Shown here piece after piece: positions 7,619 to 14,701 of a stretch of 64,000 nt of DNA (its first letter is position 1; every line of letters begins with the position of its first letter). The DNA is from a virus. The stretch is from positions 1 through 64,000 of IMG/VR virus record IMGVR_UViG_3300024354_000013; one strand, 5' to 3'. The notes beneath the pieces were generated by a model. The model was given only the letters and a program-made list of their open reading frames with translations, had not been told where the DNA came from and ran no database searches. Both the position numbers and the translations under genes were made by a program.

Positions 7619-8336
7619 TGTCTGCAAGGATGTCTTCATCTATGGAGACTGTAAACGCTTAAGTCCAGAAGCACCTGTACCTGTATTTAATCCAGTGGAA
7701 ACAATAGAGAACTCAGGAATGGCTGGTAACGTGGTAGCCAATCTAAGTGCTATCAACCCCAACCTGCAGATAAATTTCCATCACAACTTTGAGAACATTA
7801 CCAAAACCAGGTATGTAGATAAGAAGACCAATCACCTTTTCCTAAGAGTGGACGATGAGCCAAAGGTGAATAGAATATTCCTCACAGCTCAGCTTATTGA
7901 GGATGTAGAAACTGCAGATGCTGTGATTGTGAGTGACTATGACAAGGGATATCTAACAGAAGATGACCTGCAATATATAGCTGTTAAAGCTAAGTGGTCC
8001 ATCTTAGACAGCAAGAAGCATTTAAAACCACACACCATATCAAACTATTCATTCATCAAACTGAATGAATCTGAATACAATAAAAACAAACAGTCTCTAA
8101 TTTACATGAGAGACAAAGTGATAGTGACACTTAGTTCCAAAGGAGCAATGCATAAAGATGTTACATACAGCTCCCCAAGTCCAAAAGAAACTATAGATGT
8201 AAGTGGTGCAGGAGATACGTTCGTTGCAGCATTTACAATTAAATACTTGGAAACCAAAGACATATCTACGTCTATTGAATATGCCAATCTTATGTCATCT
8301 ATTGTGGTGGGTAAGAGAGGTGTTGTAACCCCATAA
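7596..8336 (+). CDS. HldE1-like heptose 7-phosphate kinase (PfkB family)
   Basis: This 246-residue ribokinase-fold protein starts IGDVCKDVFIYGDCKRLSPEAPVPV, and SPEAPVPV is a hallmark of the HldE kinase domain. GMAGNVVANL follows, and the catalytic PfkB signature DVSGAGDTFVAAF sits near residue 200. The reaction is phosphorylation of D-glycero-D-manno-heptose 7-phosphate at O1. It is shorter than the usual 310-residue domain. A hairpin terminator lies just downstream. No heptose bisphosphate phosphatase (GmhB) is visible in the window. Confidence 0.8.
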   Translation: MKLVVIGDVCKDVFIYGDCKRLSPEAPVPVFNPVETIENSGMAGNVVANLSAINPNLQINFHHNFENITKTRYVDKKTNHLFLRVDDEPKVNRIFLTAQLIEDVETADAVIVSDYDKGYLTEDDLQYIAVKAKWSILDSKKHLKPHTISNYSFIKLNESEYNKNKQSLIYMRDKVIVTLSSKGAMHKDVTYSSPSPKETIDVSGAGDTFVAAFTIKYLETKDISTSIEYANLMSSIVVGKRGVVTP

Positions 8337-8351
8337 ATAATTTCTAACTAC

Positions 8352-8395
8352 ATAGCACACTATTCCTGTTCGGAGGGAAGGGTGTGCTATTTTCC
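8352..8395 (+). terminator. Hairpin terminator after the heptose kinase
   Basis: ATAGCACAC (8352-8360) pairs with GTGTGCTAT (8382-8390), with further pairing inside (TTCC with GGAA), and a short T tract follows. It separates the sugar operon from the lysis cassette. Confidence 0.7.
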
Positions 8396-8408
8396 ATTAT
8401 GTAATGAA

Positions 8409-8696
8409 ATGAAAGAGAACGAGTCTGTAACAGCAATCAAATCTTGGGTGTTCCCAGGTCTCATCACAGTGCTAGCAGCCATTATTTGGAGTGATGTACA
8501 AGAGATCAAGTCTGATGTAAAGGCCCTAATGGCCCAGTCAAACATTGATAAAACTAGGATTGATAACCTAGAACGAATAATATACCAACAAAACGATCCC
8601 ATAAAAACCTTCTATCCAGGTTCAGAAAGAACCTTGGCAATATTGCCAAACAACAATTTTGAATTTAAAAAGAAGGAAAATGAAAAAGTTCTTTAG
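8409..8696 (+). CDS. Small membrane protein with coiled coil
   Basis: The 95-residue product has one membrane segment (about 12-28, WVFPGLITVLAAIIW) followed by a helical stretch with heptad character. It opens the lysis cassette and may be a holin or antiholin partner, but nothing identifies it. The start at 8409 is preferred because an upstream in-frame ATG lies in the terminator stem. Confidence 0.6.
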   Translation: MKENESVTAIKSWVFPGLITVLAAIIWSDVQEIKSDVKALMAQSNIDKTRIDNLERIIYQQNDPIKTFYPGSERTLAILPNNNFEFKKKENEKVL

Positions 8697-8934
8697 TGAC
8701 TTATTCAATGATGACAACAAGATTAATGAAAAAAGCTTCATTGGTTTTCTTGCATTTGTAATGATGACAGTGTTTGCTGTGTCAGACATCGTTACAGGAT
8801 CTCTTGGTAAGGATCTGGTTATTAATGACTTCATTTTTAACGCGTTCCTCTACCTCACTCTTGGATGTTTTGGTATAGCATCCATAGACAAATACATTAA
8901 CAAAAAAGGTGATAGTGATGAACAAGCTTCTTAG
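8680..8934 (+). CDS. Holin-like membrane protein
   Basis: The 84-residue protein has a charged N-terminus (MKKFFSDLF), two hydrophobic segments (about 22-42 and 52-70) and a charged tail. Size, topology and location three genes before the endolysin fit a two-helix holin that permeabilises the inner membrane. The start at 8680 follows AGAAGGAAA. No family motif proves holin function. Confidence 0.55.
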   Translation: MKKFFSDLFNDDNKINEKSFIGFLAFVMMTVFAVSDIVTGSLGKDLVINDFIFNAFLYLTLGCFGIASIDKYINKKGDSDEQAS

Positions 8935-9511
8935 TGTAATTATCGTAGTGCTTATAGGCTTTTTAGTATTCAAAGGAAATGGATGTGGAGGGGATGTCCC
9001 CAAAGCTGACACAGTGGTGGTGCATGACACATCATGGCAAGTGCATGATAGCCTCATCATTAAGAAGATGAAGGTGAAAGAAGTGATTCATGACACACTG
9101 CCTCCTGAGTATATAGCTGATACAAACTACCCAAAGCTGAAGGCACAATACGAAGAATTGGCTAAAGCTTTCCTGGCTAAGAAGATATACGCTGATACAC
9201 TAAAACTTGACACTCTAGGATATATAGCTGTAGCTGACACTGTACAGAAGAATGAACTTCAGAATAGATCGTATGACTACAAATATAAAATCCCAACAAT
9301 CACCAACACTGTCACCATAACAAAACAAGACCCACCTAAAGGTGCTTTATATGTAGGAGGCGGTGTGTCTGGAGAGAAAACCAATGGAATAAATTCTGTA
9401 AGAGGAGGGTTGCTTTACAAAACCAAGAAGAACACCATGTTTGGTGTACATACTGGCTTTGCAAACAACCAGCTGGTTTATGGAATAGACGCTTATTGGA
9501 AACTTAAATAA
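8918..9511 (+). CDS. Membrane-anchored periplasmic protein (DUF6808-like)
   Basis: This 197-residue protein starts with an N-terminal membrane anchor (LLSVIIVVLIGFLVF) followed by Cys-Gly-Gly and repeated valine/aspartate strands such as VVVHDTSWQVHDSL. The C-terminal part is glycine-rich and may form a small beta-barrel or sandwich (YVGGGVSG, GGLLYKTKKN). Proteins of this look occur in Bacteroidota phages near lysis genes. A role in envelope disruption is possible but unproved. Confidence 0.6.
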   Translation: MNKLLSVIIVVLIGFLVFKGNGCGGDVPKADTVVVHDTSWQVHDSLIIKKMKVKEVIHDTLPPEYIADTNYPKLKAQYEELAKAFLAKKIYADTLKLDTLGYIAVADTVQKNELQNRSYDYKYKIPTITNTVTITKQDPPKGALYVGGGVSGEKTNGINSVRGGLLYKTKKNTMFGVHTGFANNQLVYGIDAYWKLK

Positions 9512-9518
9512 ACTATAA

Positions 9519-9647
9519 ATGGAAAAATTGATTGAGCTCTTAAAGAGTCTGTTCAGCAAGGGTGGCCTTGTTGAGAAGGTTAAAACCATCAAACAATTAG
9601 ACAAAGAAGTTAAGAAAATAATCCCTGCTAAAAAAAAGAAGAAATGA
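9519..9647 (+). CDS. Small basic protein of 42 residues
   Basis: The frame encodes an amphipathic lysine-rich peptide ending PAKKKKK, and its TGA overlaps the endolysin ATG in an ATGA junction. That tight coupling supports translation. Function is unknown. Confidence 0.55.
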   Translation: MEKLIELLKSLFSKGGLVEKVKTIKQLDKEVKKIIPAKKKKK

Positions 9648-10243
9648 ACCTAGAGAAACTGAAAGGACATATACCAGATGATGTGATTGCACAAATCCCT
9701 GAGGTGGGAGAGAAGTTTCAAATCAATTCTCCTCTCAGACTAGCCCATTTCCTTGCACAGTGTGGACATGAGAGTGGTGGGTTTAAATTCAAATCAGAGA
9801 ACCTCAACTACTCAGCTGAAATCCTCAGAAAGGTGTTCCCTAAATACTTCCCAGACATTGTTGTAGCTAAGCAATACGAGCGTAAGCCAGAAGCTATTGC
9901 TAGCAGAGTGTACGGAGGGCGTATGGGTAATGGTCCTGAGGCTTCAAAAGAGGGGTTCAAGTACAAGGGTCGTGGCTTCATCCAACTCACAGGGAAGCAG
10001 AACTACACTGCATTTGATGCTACAGTGCCTGAAGATATACTAGCTAATCCAGACTTGGTAGCCACTAAATACCCCCTACTTTCAGCAGCCTGGTTCTGGA
10101 ATAGCAGGAAGCTGAACAGCATAGCTGATCAGGGAGCAACGGATGAAGTGGTTACCAAGATTACCAAGCTGGTAAACGGTGGCACCATAGGACTAGCAGA
10201 TAGGATTAAACACTTCAAAGAATATCATAAACTGTTAGGATAA
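9644..10243 (+). CDS. GH19 family endolysin
   Basis: This 199-residue muralytic enzyme shows the glycoside hydrolase 19 signatures. CGHESGGFK carries the proposed catalytic Glu near residue 43, followed by YSAEIL..FPKYF, and the signature KYKGRGFIQLTGKQNY near residues 106-121. GH19 phage enzymes cleave peptidoglycan glycan strands. There is no signal peptide, so export would need a holin, and the holin-like gene lies upstream. The length matches a catalytic domain with no binding domain. Confidence 0.9.
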   Translation: MNLEKLKGHIPDDVIAQIPEVGEKFQINSPLRLAHFLAQCGHESGGFKFKSENLNYSAEILRKVFPKYFPDIVVAKQYERKPEAIASRVYGGRMGNGPEASKEGFKYKGRGFIQLTGKQNYTAFDATVPEDILANPDLVATKYPLLSAAWFWNSRKLNSIADQGATDEVVTKITKLVNGGTIGLADRIKHFKEYHKLLG

Positions 10244-10626
10244 TGGCAAACGCTCAACCTAAACCCAAACCTAAAAGATCTAGGAGATCTGGACTTAAGA
10301 AAGCCAAGCTTATTAAGAAAAACATTGATGTGATCTATAATTTATGGACACAGATGAACGCTCAACAGCTTACAATCATCATCATTATTATAGGGTTGTT
10401 TATAAGCAGTTGTGCTAATGTTAAATATGTTTATGTTGACCCCAAAGACTCAGTGGTGAGAAGACAGAGAGTAGTATATGACAACTATATAGCACCTAGT
10501 CCTTTTTATGATCCGTTCTTTAGGCCCTATTTCTGGGGACCTAGACAGATTATAATTGTACCTAGAAACCAGCCCCAAAGACCAGGATTTGGTCCATTGC
10601 CCCCAACACCTAAACCCCGTAGATAA
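10243..10626 (+). CDS. Proline-rich lipoprotein, candidate outer-membrane spanin
   Basis: From the ATG at 10354, the product begins MNAQQLTIIIIIIGLFISSC, a signal peptide with lipobox ISSC, followed by a proline- and arginine-rich region ending PPTPKPRR. Lipoproteins of this kind next to an endolysin are typical o-spanins. The full frame from 10243 adds 37 basic residues, which would place charges far before the hydrophobic segment, so the true start may be 10354 (90 residues). Confidence 0.6.
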   Translation: MANAQPKPKPKRSRRSGLKKAKLIKKNIDVIYNLWTQMNAQQLTIIIIIIGLFISSCANVKYVYVDPKDSVVRRQRVVYDNYIAPSPFYDPFFRPYFWGPRQIIIVPRNQPQRPGFGPLPPTPKPRR

Positions 10627-10627
10627 A

Positions 10628-10933
10628 ATGGCTACATCGAAAAAAGGAGTGAGCGTATCAGCCAATCCTCTTCCAATATCCTTTAAAGACTTTGCAAAGA
10701 ATCCTGTAGTGGGCACCCTGTTTCTGGTGCTCATTGCTATTTCCTACCTGTATATAGACATTCGTTCTACATTCCAAGATCAAGCTAGAAAGCAAGATGC
10801 TCGCATTGAGAAGGTGGAAGGAAGACTAGACCTTGTACAGGATGCCCTAAGAAGAAGTGACAGTGCTAAGGCTGTAACAAGTACACAGCTTAGGACCCTT
10901 CAAGAACTAGGAGCCATCAAAAAAGTTAACTGA
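10628..10933 (+). CDS. Membrane-anchored coiled-coil protein, candidate inner spanin
   Basis: This 101-residue protein has one membrane segment (about 29-45, VGTLFLVLIAISYLYI) and then a long charged coiled-coil helix. That is the topology of an i-spanin. The ATG at 10628 follows the lipoprotein stop by 2 bases, and its stop overlaps the next lipoprotein start. Pairing with the upstream or downstream lipoprotein is inferred from position. Confidence 0.6.
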   Translation: MATSKKGVSVSANPLPISFKDFAKNPVVGTLFLVLIAISYLYIDIRSTFQDQARKQDARIEKVEGRLDLVQDALRRSDSAKAVTSTQLRTLQELGAIKKVN

Positions 10934-11265
10934 TGAAACAACTTTTACCCATAATCCTTATAGTTTTCTATTCTTGCCAATCTGGTAATGCTCAAAAGGT
11001 AGACCCTACACTTGGTGAAGATAGAGAGTTTGAGGAGTTTATGAAACAAGTGAATTATAATCAAGCAGTTGCAGCAAAAATACAAGCTGAAGCTGCCAAA
11101 AGCCAAACCAAACTAGTAGAACAAACAGTATCCAAAATTGTCACCCTCAAAACTGAGGTGACAACATTAAAAACAGAACTCAACGATGTTAAACAAAAGC
11201 TTGATAGCGTTACTGCTGACACTGGGAACACTTACAGGGTGGTCCCAATCGACCACTTACCCTAA
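10933..11265 (+). CDS. Coiled-coil lipoprotein
   Basis: A signal peptide with lipobox FYSC (Cys15) is followed by a helical coiled-coil region rich in Lys, Glu, Ala and Thr. It could be a second spanin component or an outer-membrane lipoprotein active in lysis. Its 3' end overlaps the next gene by 80 bases in another frame, an overlap reminiscent of nested spanin genes. Confidence 0.6.
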   Translation: MKQLLPIILIVFYSCQSGNAQKVDPTLGEDREFEEFMKQVNYNQAVAAKIQAEAAKSQTKLVEQTVSKIVTLKTEVTTLKTELNDVKQKLDSVTADTGNTYRVVPIDHLP

Positions 11266-11587
11266 AACCAAAAGGATAGGACAGGACTCTGTCGTAATAA
11301 TAACCATCAAGCAAGCTGACCAAATTAATGATACATTCCGTCTTTACAAAGACAGCATAGCATTAACCATAGACAGCATAATAAAACAGAAAAAACTATT
11401 AGACAGCCTCAGGTTGGAACATTACAACCTAAAGAACGCTCCAAATGAATACAAATGGAAGTATGAGGCCAATAGGGAGATCTACTTCAAAAGAGAAGAG
11501 TCTATAAAGAGGGATGAGAAATACCATTTCCTTCAGAAGATAATGCTTGTAGGTCTTGTTGTATTCTTATTCTCTCAATTAAAATAA
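11186..11587 (+). CDS. Secreted helical protein with C-terminal membrane anchor
   Basis: This 133-residue protein starts with a signal-like segment (SLIALLLTLGTLTGWSQS), continues with charged helical sequence and ends in a hydrophobic segment (IMLVGLVVFLFSQL). Exported at both ends, it might bridge the periplasm or be a membrane-inserted lysis accessory. It begins inside the preceding lipoprotein gene. Function not recognised. Confidence 0.55.
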   Translation: MLNKSLIALLLTLGTLTGWSQSTTYPKTKRIGQDSVVIITIKQADQINDTFRLYKDSIALTIDSIIKQKKLLDSLRLEHYNLKNAPNEYKWKYEANREIYFKREESIKRDEKYHFLQKIMLVGLVVFLFSQLK

Positions 11588-11592
11588 ACCAC

Positions 11593-11724
11593 ATGGCAAA
11601 AGCAAAAACCAGCAAAGGAGAAGCTACAAAGATCTCCTTTGGCAAAAGAAAGAAGGGCAAAGCTCAGAAAACTCAGGGTCCTAAAGACAAACCAGTGAGC
11701 AAGTATAGGGGGCAAGGAAGATGA
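11593..11724 (+). CDS. Lysine-rich small protein (43 residues)
   Basis: It opens MAKAKTSKGEATKISFGKR and ends KYRGQGR; nearly a third of residues are basic. The start resembles those of the lysine-rich proteins encoded at 15.3-17.7 kb. Its stop and the next ATG form an ATGA junction, which supports expression. Confidence 0.5.
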   Translation: MAKAKTSKGEATKISFGKRKKGKAQKTQGPKDKPVSKYRGQGR

Positions 11725-11864
11725 AAAAGATCCTATCCCTAATAGTGTTAGGTTGGGTAACCGTGGCATTATTCATACAGCTTACATTCGTAACACTGTC
11801 TTTCACAAACCCTGATAAGGCTACACAGCTGGCTAGAAGAATGATGAACACCATCTCTAACTAA
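11721..11864 (+). CDS. Small membrane protein (47 residues)
   Basis: One strong membrane segment (about 4-28) and a short polar tail. It starts in an ATGA overlap with the upstream small gene and is followed at once by a terminator, so it closes the lysis operon. Function unknown. Confidence 0.5.
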   Translation: MKKILSLIVLGWVTVALFIQLTFVTLSFTNPDKATQLARRMMNTISN

Positions 11865-11882
11865 GTTAGTTAGAGTCGTTTT
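11855..11882 (+). terminator. Terminator of the lysis operon
   Basis: CTCTAACT (11855-11862) and AGTTAGAG (11868-11875) form an 8-pair hairpin with a 5-base loop, followed by TCGTTTT. The stem overlaps the last codons of the small membrane protein. Confidence 0.7.
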
Positions 11883-11915
11883 AATCAATCTTGTTATTGT
11901 AATTTGTTGAGGCTC

Positions 11916-11946
11916 ATTGTTTTTTGTTATAAACACCATATTTTTG
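11916..11946 (+). promoter_or_regulatory. Promoter of the Thr-rich protein operon
   Basis: ATTG (11916-11919), a 19-base spacer and TATTTTTG (11939-11946). The gene's ATG at 11954 lies only 8 bases after the -7 element, so the message would be leaderless or nearly so. Confidence 0.65.
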
Positions 11947-11953
11947 TATACTT

Positions 11954-12601
11954 ATGGCCATACCATCCCGTCAGATAGGCTGGGGCACACAGGACAACCT
12001 GCTGTGGCAGATTGCAAAGCAACTGGAGGGAGCCTCTTGTCAGCTCTGTACGTTGAATGATAACATAGCCACTATTACAGGCACCTCTGGTACAAGTGGG
12101 ACTAGTGGTGTTAGCGGATCTAATGGTACATCAGGTACCAGTGGGCTTTCTAGTTTTAAATACGGATCTTTCTATAGCACTGTGGATCAATCACTTGCAA
12201 AGGATGCTATAGGACCTTTTACATTTAACAACACAGACCTAAGTAATGGTGTTAGTGTGGTTTCTAGTTCAAGAATTACACTGGCTAACGCTGGTAAATA
12301 CAACATCCAGTTTAGTGCACAGTTTCATCACATAGGTGGTGGAGGATCTGGGGAAACAGTGAACATATGGCTTGCTAAAAACGGCTCAGATATAGCTGAC
12401 TCAAACACAAGACTCACTATCACCTCTAGTACTAAGTATAGTGTGGCAGCCTGGAACTTCTTTGTAGATGCTTCAGGAGGAGACTATTATGAAATCATCT
12501 GGTCTACAGATAATGCCAATATAAAAATAGAACATGAGGCTGCTGGTGTGCATCCTGCTATACCATCAATAATTTTAACAGTCAATCAAATAGGAATATA
12601 A
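11954..12601 (+). CDS. Putative virion appendage protein with GTSG repeats
   Basis: The 215-residue protein has three parts. An N-terminal module (1-36) has MAIPSRQIGWGT...LLWQIAKQLEG and ends CQLC. A low-complexity region of GTSG-type repeats (about 42-70) follows. The C-terminal domain (about 72-215) is beta-rich and resembles C1q/TNF-like jelly rolls seen in phage tail fibres and capsid decorations (ANAGKYNIQFSAQF, VNIWLAKNGSDI). It is probably a surface-exposed structural protein. The N-terminal module is repeated in the next gene. Ser/Thr in the linker could be glycosylated, which is inference. Confidence 0.6.
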   Translation: MAIPSRQIGWGTQDNLLWQIAKQLEGASCQLCTLNDNIATITGTSGTSGTSGVSGSNGTSGTSGLSSFKYGSFYSTVDQSLAKDAIGPFTFNNTDLSNGVSVVSSSRITLANAGKYNIQFSAQFHHIGGGGSGETVNIWLAKNGSDIADSNTRLTITSSTKYSVAAWNFFVDASGGDYYEIIWSTDNANIKIEHEAAGVHPAIPSIILTVNQIGI

Positions 12602-12602
12602 C

Positions 12603-12752
12603 ATGGCAATACCATCAAGGGGCATAGGTTGGGGTACAACGGAGAACTTGTTGTGGCAAATTAGCAAACAGCTGGAAGGAATATCTTGCCAGCTTTGTGA
12701 TTTGAATAACAATTTCACTACCACCACAACCACCACCACATCACCAGTGTAA
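12603..12752 (+). CDS. 49-residue paralogue of the appendage N-terminus with poly-Thr tail
   Basis: The protein begins MAIPSRGIGWGTTENLLWQI, closely matching the first 36 residues of the preceding gene including CQLC. It then ends in a threonine run and SPV instead of the GTSG linker and jelly-roll domain. It may be an alternative, shorter decoration using the same docking module. A terminator follows directly. Confidence 0.65.
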   Translation: MAIPSRGIGWGTTENLLWQISKQLEGISCQLCDLNNNFTTTTTTTTSPV

Positions 12753-12756
12753 TATT

Positions 12757-12799
12757 TTGCGCAAAGTACCTAAAACAGGTACCGTTCGCAAATTTTTTA
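12757..12799 (+). terminator. Rho-independent terminator
   Basis: GTACCT and AGGTAC form the hairpin core around AAAAC, extended outward by TTGCG pairing with CGCAA. A T6 tract follows at 12793-12798. It ends the short operon started at 11954. Confidence 0.85.
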
Positions 12800-12817
12800 T
12801 AACCAACAAAACTACAT

Positions 12818-13834
12818 ATGAAGGATTTAAAGTATGTTTGTGTTCAGCCTGACGACACCTATTACACATGGCAGGTGCATTTATGGTTGGAGAGCCTTAG
12901 AAAAAGAAACGAATCTGACAAGGCTATTGTTCTTATATTCATTCCTAATTACAGAGAAAAGAATCCAAAATGGCAACAGGTGATTGACCTGTATCCAGAA
13001 GCTGAGTTTCATTTCTACAAGGATGAACATGATGTGAGTCAATTGTTAGGAATCTACATTCCTGTATTAAGACCTTATACTCTCTGGAGACACTGGAAAG
13101 AGCATCCAGAACTAAGTGATAAGGCAATATTCTACTGTGACTCAGACATCCTCTTTACAGAGAAGTTTGATGTTCAAAAGTACATAGATGACGATGTTTG
13201 CTATCTCTCTGAAACTACAAGCTACATAAGCGCTGCATATTTTGACAGCAAGGTGAAGGATGTCCTTCCTGAGAAGCTGGAAGAATACAAGACAAGAGAT
13301 ATTCTTGCAGAAATTGGTAGTGTGATTGGCATAAGTAGGGAGGAAGCAGAAGCTAAGAACAATGACTCTGGTGGAGCTCAATACCTCCTTAAGAATGTAG
13401 ACTCTAAGTTCTGGAACAAGGTGATGAATGACTGCATCCTCATTAGGAGTTATCTACAGAAAGTGAACAAAGAATATTTTGAGAACGAAAACAAAGGATT
13501 CCAAAGCTGGTGTGCTGATATGTGGGCTGTGCTGTGGAACCTGTGGGTGAGAGAAAAAGAAGTGAAGGTGATTGAAGAAATGGGATTCAGCTGGGCCCCA
13601 GATCCTGTCACTAAGCTTGAAACACACCCCATCCTTCATAATGCAGGAATTGTAAGCACATCTATGGATGGTTACAATTGCTTCTATAAAGGTAAATACC
13701 ACCAAGGAACAGATCCTTCAAAGGATGAACACTTGGATGCTGTACTAAATGATGAGAAATCAAAGACAAGGTGCACATGGTATTACACAAACGAATTAAA
13801 AAATCTTTTTAACAAATATAACCTAAACTATTAA
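12818..13834 (+). CDS. GT-A glycosyltransferase, possibly protein O-linked
   Basis: This 338-residue protein has a nucleotide-sugar transferase fold with the DxD motif FYCDSDILF near residue 110 and a second conserved patch SWCADMWAVLWNLW near residue 230. The pattern resembles peptidyl-serine galactosyltransferase or hydroxyproline arabinosyltransferase relatives, though that is a recalled similarity and not a search result. It sits between genes for three proteins with Thr-rich tails, so those are attractive acceptors. It is cytoplasmic, with no signal peptide. Confidence 0.72.
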   Translation: MKDLKYVCVQPDDTYYTWQVHLWLESLRKRNESDKAIVLIFIPNYREKNPKWQQVIDLYPEAEFHFYKDEHDVSQLLGIYIPVLRPYTLWRHWKEHPELSDKAIFYCDSDILFTEKFDVQKYIDDDVCYLSETTSYISAAYFDSKVKDVLPEKLEEYKTRDILAEIGSVIGISREEAEAKNNDSGGAQYLLKNVDSKFWNKVMNDCILIRSYLQKVNKEYFENENKGFQSWCADMWAVLWNLWVREKEVKVIEEMGFSWAPDPVTKLETHPILHNAGIVSTSMDGYNCFYKGKYHQGTDPSKDEHLDAVLNDEKSKTRCTWYYTNELKNLFNKYNLNY

Positions 13835-13851
13835 CCATTAAATTTTTTACA

Positions 13852-14067
13852 ATGGGAGGCATTAATTCTCGTCCTTTAAAAGCTTATGTCCGCTTCGATG
13901 GAAGTGGCAGAATAGTTGCAGGTAGTCTCATTCTCAGAAGAAAGAAGCCCAAGGTAGGTAAGTGGGTGGAAATTCCAGCTTATGAGTGCTGCAATCCAAC
14001 AACTACTTCAACAACAACTGTAGCACCAACTACAACAACAACTACAACAACTGAGGGTCCTCGTTAA
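13852..14067 (+). CDS. Thr-rich tailed small protein, copy A
   Basis: Residues 8-47 form a compact basic beta-rich domain (KAYVRFDGSGRIVAGSLI... KVGKWVEI) ending in Cys-Cys. The last 23 residues are almost all Thr, Ser, Val, Ala and Pro, a mucin-like tail. It is about 60 percent identical to the next gene across the folded part. A probable exported or virion protein, with the tail a plausible O-glycosylation substrate for the adjacent glycosyltransferase. Confidence 0.65.
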   Translation: MGGINSRPLKAYVRFDGSGRIVAGSLILRRKKPKVGKWVEIPAYECCNPTTTSTTTVAPTTTTTTTTEGPR

Positions 14068-14078
14068 AATTATAAAAA

Positions 14079-14285
14079 ATGGCAAATCAAAGTAAACTGA
14101 AAGCGTATGTACGTTTTGATGGTACAGGACGCGTTATTGCTGGTAGTTTAATCTTACAGAGATTCAAACCAAAGGTGGGTAATTGGGTGGAGATTGCAGC
14201 TAATGAATGCTGTAATTATACAACCACTACCACTACAACTGTTGCTCCAACTACTACAACTACAACCACAGCACCAATTGAATAA
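14079..14285 (+). CDS. Thr-rich tailed small protein, copy B
   Basis: A tandem paralogue of the preceding gene: KAYVRFDGTGRVIAGSLIL is nearly the same, Cys-Cys is kept, and the tail again runs through TTTTTTT and APTTTT. The two genes are 11 bases apart. Retention of the tail in both copies despite divergence elsewhere suggests that threonine content is selected. Confidence 0.65.
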   Translation: MANQSKLKAYVRFDGTGRVIAGSLILQRFKPKVGNWVEIAANECCNYTTTTTTTVAPTTTTTTTAPIE

Positions 14286-14287
14286 TT

Positions 14288-14701
14288 ATGGCAAAATCAT
14301 TATTTCCTTCTGACATGCTGAAGAGTGGTGGAGGAGAAATGTCTCTAGAAACTATAGCTGGGAAGCTTACATACTTTCATGAGCAGCTACATCTTTTACA
14401 CTGGCAGACAAGTTCATATGCAGAACACCAAGCTCTTGGTGGATTGTACGATTATGTACACGATTTTAAGGATGGGGTGATTGAGAAACTTATGGGCTAC
14501 ATGGGCAAGCGTCCCAAAGCACCAAAGATGGAACCTCTGTCTGACTCAGCAAGTGCTAGTCTGGTGGTCAGCGAGCTTATGAGTTTCGCCTCAAGCCTTA
14601 AAAGCTATGCTGAGAGCAATGGGTATCATGACATTTCAAACCTAGCTGATTCCCTCAGTGGTGAGGCTGCAAAGACCAAATATCTCCTAACCCTATCCTA
14701 A
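14288..14701 (+). CDS. Dps/ferritin-like protein (DUF5856-like)
   Basis: The 137-residue all-helical protein contains YFHEQLHLLHWQTSSYAEHQALGGLYD, the helix pattern of Dps-like ferritin folds with His, Glu and Asp residues suited to a metal site. Phage members may bind iron or DNA. It lies 3 bases after a Thr-rich gene and overlaps the next gene by one base. Confidence 0.65.
   Translation: MAKSLFPSDMLKSGGGEMSLETIAGKLTYFHEQLHLLHWQTSSYAEHQALGGLYDYVHDFKDGVIEKLMGYMGKRPKAPKMEPLSDSASASLVVSELMSFASSLKSYAESNGYHDISNLADSLSGEAAKTKYLLTLS

Noticed and set aside
10450-10734. 94-codon minus-strand frame in the lysis cassette
   Set aside because: It lies opposite the lipoprotein and spanin-like genes and has no signal of its own.
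13990-14275. Tandem ACA/ACT repeats that could look like a CRISPR or microsatellite
   Set aside because: They are threonine codons (ACA, ACT, ACC) in two reading frames that code for protein tails. There are no equal repeats with unique spacers.
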